Both the position numbers and the translations under genes were made by a program. Below are positions 4,761 to 7,602 of a DNA stretch of 7,602 bases, one piece after another. The notes beneath the pieces are model-generated. The model saw nothing but the letters and a program-made list of their open reading frames with translations. It searched no databases and was not told the DNA's origin. Every line of letters starts with the position of its first letter. Position 1 is the stretch's first letter. The DNA is from Desulfurococcales archaeon (lineage in GTDB: Archaea > Thermoproteota > Thermoprotei_A > Sulfolobales > Desulfurococcaceae): assembly GCA_027064845.1 (NCBI GenBank), contig JAMOPC010000439.1, positions 1-7,602 of the forward strand, in the 5' to 3' direction.

Positions 4761-6986
4761 ATGACATATAAATACTATAAAGCATTAAGTAAAACCACTG
4801 CTATAATTATACTTGTTGTAGTTATTGTAGCTATTGTAGCTGCATATTTTGCTTTTCAGCCTGGAGCGCCTCAACAAACCACAACTACTACAACTACTCA
4901 GACTACTACAACGACTACAACAACTAAATCACCCACTGGAACTACTACGACTACAACCCCTGCAGGCCCTACTGCATTAGTGATTGAGACAAGCAAAGCC
5001 TACGTAGTTGTGGGTCCTAAGGGCTCAATAGTTCCACCTATTTCAGGTAGTAAGAAGATAATAGTAGTAGCATATGTTGTAGATGAGAAGAAGACCAAAC
5101 CAGTTGAGAACTCAACTGGTTTCGTAGATATTAATCCCTCGTTTTTCAGAGATTACAACGTAGACGCTTTGATAATGGCAGCTAGAAAAGCCACAGATCC
5201 CTTCATAAGATACCAGATATACGAGGCTGTCTATAAGCTAAGTAATGAAGAAGTACCGACTCTGTGGCTGGGACAATATGTACTCGTAAGAAACTATTGG
5301 AGCTGGCTACACGGCAGATATTATCACCCAACATTAGCTGAGAGATATGATCTCCTATGGGAGGACTCTAATGCACCAACAGTAAAGATCGGTATTAAAG
5401 ATTATGTAAATGACCCACACACCTACTCAATAATCACATTCGGATGGCCAGACACATTTGACCCAGCAGCAGACTATGAGACTTTTGGATGGGCTATATG
5501 GCAGAACATAGGTGACTCACTAGTAACTTATTGGAAAGAAGACACGAAGACTATAGTTCCAAGACTAGCTGTTGCATGGGCACATAACAAAGAAGGTACT
5601 GAATGGTACTTCGTAATTAGAGGAGGAGTCAAAGCTTATGATGGATGGCATGACAAAGCATACGACATATCAGCTGTAGACGTATTATTCTCAATCTGGA
5701 GAATTGCTAGACTACAACTAGACCCAAGCTGGATGATAACAGAGTTCTTCGATGTTAACGCAAGTAGTGTACTAACAGAGGATGAATTCAACCAGCTACT
5801 ACAAAGCGGTGAATTAGTAGCTGAATTCAAGGGCAAGACAACTGAGCCAAAATCACTACAAGACCTCTTAAGCTTCTTCGGATACAGCGGTGATACGGCT
5901 GGAGTTGTAAAGCTAAAACTATGCTATCCATATGGTGCTATCCTAAGCATATTGGCAGACCCATTCGTATCAGTAATACCAATGAAGTACTTATTCGACA
6001 ACGTTGACGAGCTAAAAGGCAAGTATGAACAAGCACTAGCTGACAGCCAGAACGGTAAGAACCCAGCCGCATGGGCAAAATATATTGGTACAGGAGAACA
6101 AGAACCAACACATCTATTCCTACACCAATACCCAGTGGGTACAGGTCCATACTACATTAAGGAGTACGAGGAGAATAGCTACATAGTACTAGAATACAAT
6201 CCATACTATTGGAACAAGACTCTATGGAACACTAAACCATACGGTGAAAACGGCAAACCACTACATGAGAGAGTAATCTACTTAATCAACGATGACGCGG
6301 TCTCCAGAATAGAGATCCTAAAGAGAGGACAAGCAGATACAGGTGCAATACCAGTAGATAGGCTCAAGGACATAAAAGGATACCAGTTCAAAGGTACGTC
6401 ATTCAAGATCATTGTTGAAGAAGGAGGATTAGAACCAACCATAGTATACATAGTGTTAAACGCTAACAAGCCACCGTTCAACAACAAGTTGGTAAGACAA
6501 GCATTAATGTACGCAATACCATTCGACCAGATCAAAAACGATGTATATGCAGGCTATCTTGAGAGATTATATGGTGTAATACCAGCAGGCTTCCCAGGAC
6601 ACAATGACGATATCGTGATCAAGTACACCTTTGACCTAAACAAGGCAATGCAGTTAATACAAAAATCAGGCATTGATCCAACAAAGTACAGTTTCGAGAT
6701 ATGGTACAACTCTGGTAACACACAGCGTGAGAAAATAGCCACCCTGCTCCAGACATATTGGGGCCAGCTAGGATTCCAAGTAACAGTTAGAGCATTACAA
6801 TGGGGTACATTGCTAACAAAGACCGAGAAAGGAGACTTTGACGTATACATTATTGGATGGGCACCTGACTATCTAGACCCAGACAACTACGCAGGACCAT
6901 TATTCTATGGTGGAACAAAGTTTAGTGTCTTAGACTACCAAGTAGTAAGCTCAGTCGAGGAGGCTCAACAGATTTTCAGCAAGTAA
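4761..6986 (+). CDS. ABC transporter family 5 solute-binding protein, apparently circularly permuted
   Basis: A 741-residue surface receptor of a Dpp/Opp-type importer; in crenarchaea such systems take up oligopeptides or oligosaccharides, and the ligand here cannot be told. Residues 1-11 are basic, 12-32 form a membrane anchor with no lipobox cysteine, and 40-66 are a threonine linker, probably glycosylated. The normal family 5 core starts at about 206 (T-V-K-I-G-I-K-D, then the W-P-D-T-F-D-P-A-A signature at about 230) and runs to W700-APDYLDPDN. The protein ends 32 residues later, without the usual C-terminal segment. That segment appears instead at about 121-202: V134-DALIMAARKATDP, then a helix, E-E-V-P-T-L-W-L, and Y-W-S-W-L-H-G-R-Y-Y-H-P ending in D-L-L-W-E-D. 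It aligns by eye with the last part of E. coli DppA and OppA. The start is the ATG with GGTGG 6 nt upstream. The gene heads an operon with the permease at 7085. Family call firm; permutation is a careful inference. Confidence 0.93.
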   Translation: MTYKYYKALSKTTAIIILVVVIVAIVAAYFAFQPGAPQQTTTTTTTQTTTTTTTTKSPTGTTTTTTPAGPTALVIETSKAYVVVGPKGSIVPPISGSKKIIVVAYVVDEKKTKPVENSTGFVDINPSFFRDYNVDALIMAARKATDPFIRYQIYEAVYKLSNEEVPTLWLGQYVLVRNYWSWLHGRYYHPTLAERYDLLWEDSNAPTVKIGIKDYVNDPHTYSIITFGWPDTFDPAADYETFGWAIWQNIGDSLVTYWKEDTKTIVPRLAVAWAHNKEGTEWYFVIRGGVKAYDGWHDKAYDISAVDVLFSIWRIARLQLDPSWMITEFFDVNASSVLTEDEFNQLLQSGELVAEFKGKTTEPKSLQDLLSFFGYSGDTAGVVKLKLCYPYGAILSILADPFVSVIPMKYLFDNVDELKGKYEQALADSQNGKNPAAWAKYIGTGEQEPTHLFLHQYPVGTGPYYIKEYEENSYIVLEYNPYYWNKTLWNTKPYGENGKPLHERVIYLINDDAVSRIEILKRGQADTGAIPVDRLKDIKGYQFKGTSFKIIVEEGGLEPTIVYIVLNANKPPFNNKLVRQALMYAIPFDQIKNDVYAGYLERLYGVIPAGFPGHNDDIVIKYTFDLNKAMQLIQKSGIDPTKYSFEIWYNSGNTQREKIATLLQTYWGQLGFQVTVRALQWGTLLTKTEKGDFDVYIIGWAPDYLDPDNYAGPLFYGGTKFSVLDYQVVSSVEEAQQIFSK
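4878..4958 (+). repeat. Low-complexity ACN (threonine) codon tract
   Basis: Twenty-seven codons encode threonine runs of 7, 8 and 6 broken by Q, KSPTG. All four or nearly all threonine codons are mixed (ACC, ACA, ACT, ACG), so selection is on the protein and not on the DNA repeat. Such linkers act as O-glycosylated stalks between membrane anchor and binding domain in archaeal surface proteins. Confidence 0.8.
5097..5122. repeat. Perfect 12-bp inverted repeat inside the binding-protein gene
   Basis: AAACCAGTTGAG (5097-5108) and CTCAACTGGTTT (5111-5122) are exact reverse complements separated by AA. The repeat is in frame and encodes K113-PVENSTG-F121, immediately before the displaced C-terminal segment. 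In RNA it would form a compact hairpin, with a real loop of 4-6 nt. Confidence 0.75.
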
Positions 6987-7084
6987 TGAATCCACATAAT
7001 TGGGAAAAACGTAACAACCAAAATTAATTTTTTAAACACCTTTTTCCCCATATTCTCTTTCTGTAAAATTGCGTGGTGCGGGGA
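6987..7084 (+). promoter_or_regulatory. Intergenic region with T-tracts, weak promoter and ribosome site
   Basis: The 98-nt gap between binding protein and permease holds TTTTTTAAAC (7028-7036), which reads either as a weak terminator or as a TATA-like element. A second T-tract lies at 7041-7045. A GGTG (7075-7078) sits 6 nt before the permease ATG. Partial termination here would give more binding protein than permease, as is common for such importers; this is inference. Confidence 0.4.
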
Positions 7085-7602
7085 ATGGCTGAGCTCAAGA
7101 GATTCCTTGTAAGAAGGCTCTTGACCTTTATACCGACGCTAATAGGTGTTACTTTCATAGTTTTCGTTATTGCTGCAGTGATCCCGACAGATCCTGCAAG
7201 AATGTGGGCTGGTGGTGAAAAAGCCAATCCCAAGGTCATCGAGCAGTTAGAGAAAGAATACCATTTGAAAGGCAACATACTCGAAAGATATTATTTCATA
7301 ATGTACAAGTTATTCACTAATCAAATGGTAAGTCCTGTGACCCATCACTATATTTGGGACGATTTAGCAAGGAGGTTCCCAGTCACTATTCAATTAACTC
7401 TAATAGCATTCATTTACATCGTATTAATAGGTATACCGTTAGGAATAATCGCTGCTTTAAAACGTGATACTTGGGTAGATACAGCAGTCAGAATATTTGC
7501 ATTAATAGGTGTTTCAACTCCAGTCTTCTGGCTTGCCTATCTATTAATATTTCTCTTCTTTACTCAGTTAGGCTGGATAACCCTAGCGGGAACACCCAAG
7601 CC
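7085..7602 (+). CDS. ABC transporter permease, DppB type (partial, cut by window end)
   Basis: The frame is open from the ATG at 7085 to the window edge, giving 172 residues. The N-terminus has the DppB/OppB signature: basic R10-R11-L, first membrane helix about 12-33 (L-T-F-I-P-T-L-I-G-V-T-F-I-V-F), then I-P-T-D-P-A-R, where relatives have I-P-G-D-P. An extracellular region of about 65 residues follows, with the Leu-rich H-L-K-G segment. The second helix is about 102-124 (T-I-Q-L-T-L then G-I-P-L-G-I-I-A-A), and the third is about 136-160 (G-V-S-T-P-V-F-W-L-A-Y). The EAA loop that contacts the ATPase lies beyond the window. It forms the membrane channel with a second permease. It follows the binding-protein gene by 98 nt in the usual operon order. 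Family call is firm. Confidence 0.92.
   Translation, partial: MAELKRFLVRRLLTFIPTLIGVTFIVFVIAAVIPTDPARMWAGGEKANPKVIEQLEKEYHLKGNILERYYFIMYKLFTNQMVSPVTHHYIWDDLARRFPVTIQLTLIAFIYIVLIGIPLGIIAALKRDTWVDTAVRIFALIGVSTPVFWLAYLLIFLFFTQLGWITLAGTPK

Noticed and set aside
5636..6850. Several minus-strand open frames of 66-98 codons opposite the binding-protein gene
   Set aside because: These are shadows of a long, clearly conserved gene; none has a ribosome site or a recognisable product.
7024..7278. Minus-strand open frame of 84 codons over the permease start
   Set aside because: It is the antisense of the DppB N-terminus, which is strongly recognisable on the plus strand.
1..7602. tRNA, rRNA, CRISPR array, insertion sequence or attachment site
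   Set aside because: I found no spaced direct repeats, cloverleaf-like sequence, transposase or terminal repeats by reading both strands. A covariance-model search would be the decisive test for small RNAs.

Overview
The window looks like chromosome from an AT-rich, anaerobic, hyperthermophilic crenarchaeon, most likely of the order Desulfurococcales and possibly Staphylothermus-like. The reasons are: TATA-box promoters with purine-rich upstream elements, T-rich archaeal terminators, GGTG/GGAGG ribosome sites mixed with probably short-leader starts, TTG start codons, an Nre-family protein (an archaeal hallmark), and a solute-binding protein with the membrane-anchor plus threonine-linker layout of archaeal surface proteins. 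The genus is inference from recollection of these families, not a search result.

Layout. 1-48 is the tail of an upstream gene, followed by a T-rich terminator. 192-437 is a small single-cluster ferredoxin with an unusual cysteine pattern. 588-1901 is a winged-helix protein whose C-terminal half resembles the bacterial DUF4097/toastrack beta-repeat; the gap before it holds a palindrome, a direct repeat and a tiny upstream reading frame. 1992-3245 and 3252-4097 form a tight two-gene unit: Nre (zinc-finger, PCNA-linked DNA-repair family) and a radical SAM protein of the SplB-like family. 4110-4664 on the minus strand is a hypothetical protein. It converges with the radical SAM gene and diverges from the transporter genes across a compact promoter whose single TATA element could serve both directions. 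4761-6986 and 7085-7602 begin a peptide/sugar-type ABC importer operon: a family 5 solute-binding protein, then the first DppB-type permease, cut by the window edge.

How the genes work together. The importer operon captures oligopeptides or oligosaccharides at the cell surface and passes them to the permease; the second permease and the ATPases would be expected downstream. The nre/radical SAM pair suggests a DNA- or nucleic-acid-repair module. Ferredoxin is the general electron carrier of these anaerobes and could in principle reduce a radical SAM enzyme, but nothing here links them specifically.

The most striking observation is in the solute-binding protein. The segment that normally ends a family 5 binding protein (the last part of lobe I) sits at the N-terminus, between the threonine linker and the usual mature start. 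The protein then stops right after the W-x-x-D-x-x-DPDN region that normally precedes that segment. This reads as a circular permutation. The ferredoxin lacking its third CxxCxxC cysteine, the nre/radical SAM pairing and the wHTH plus DUF4097-like regulator are further points of interest.
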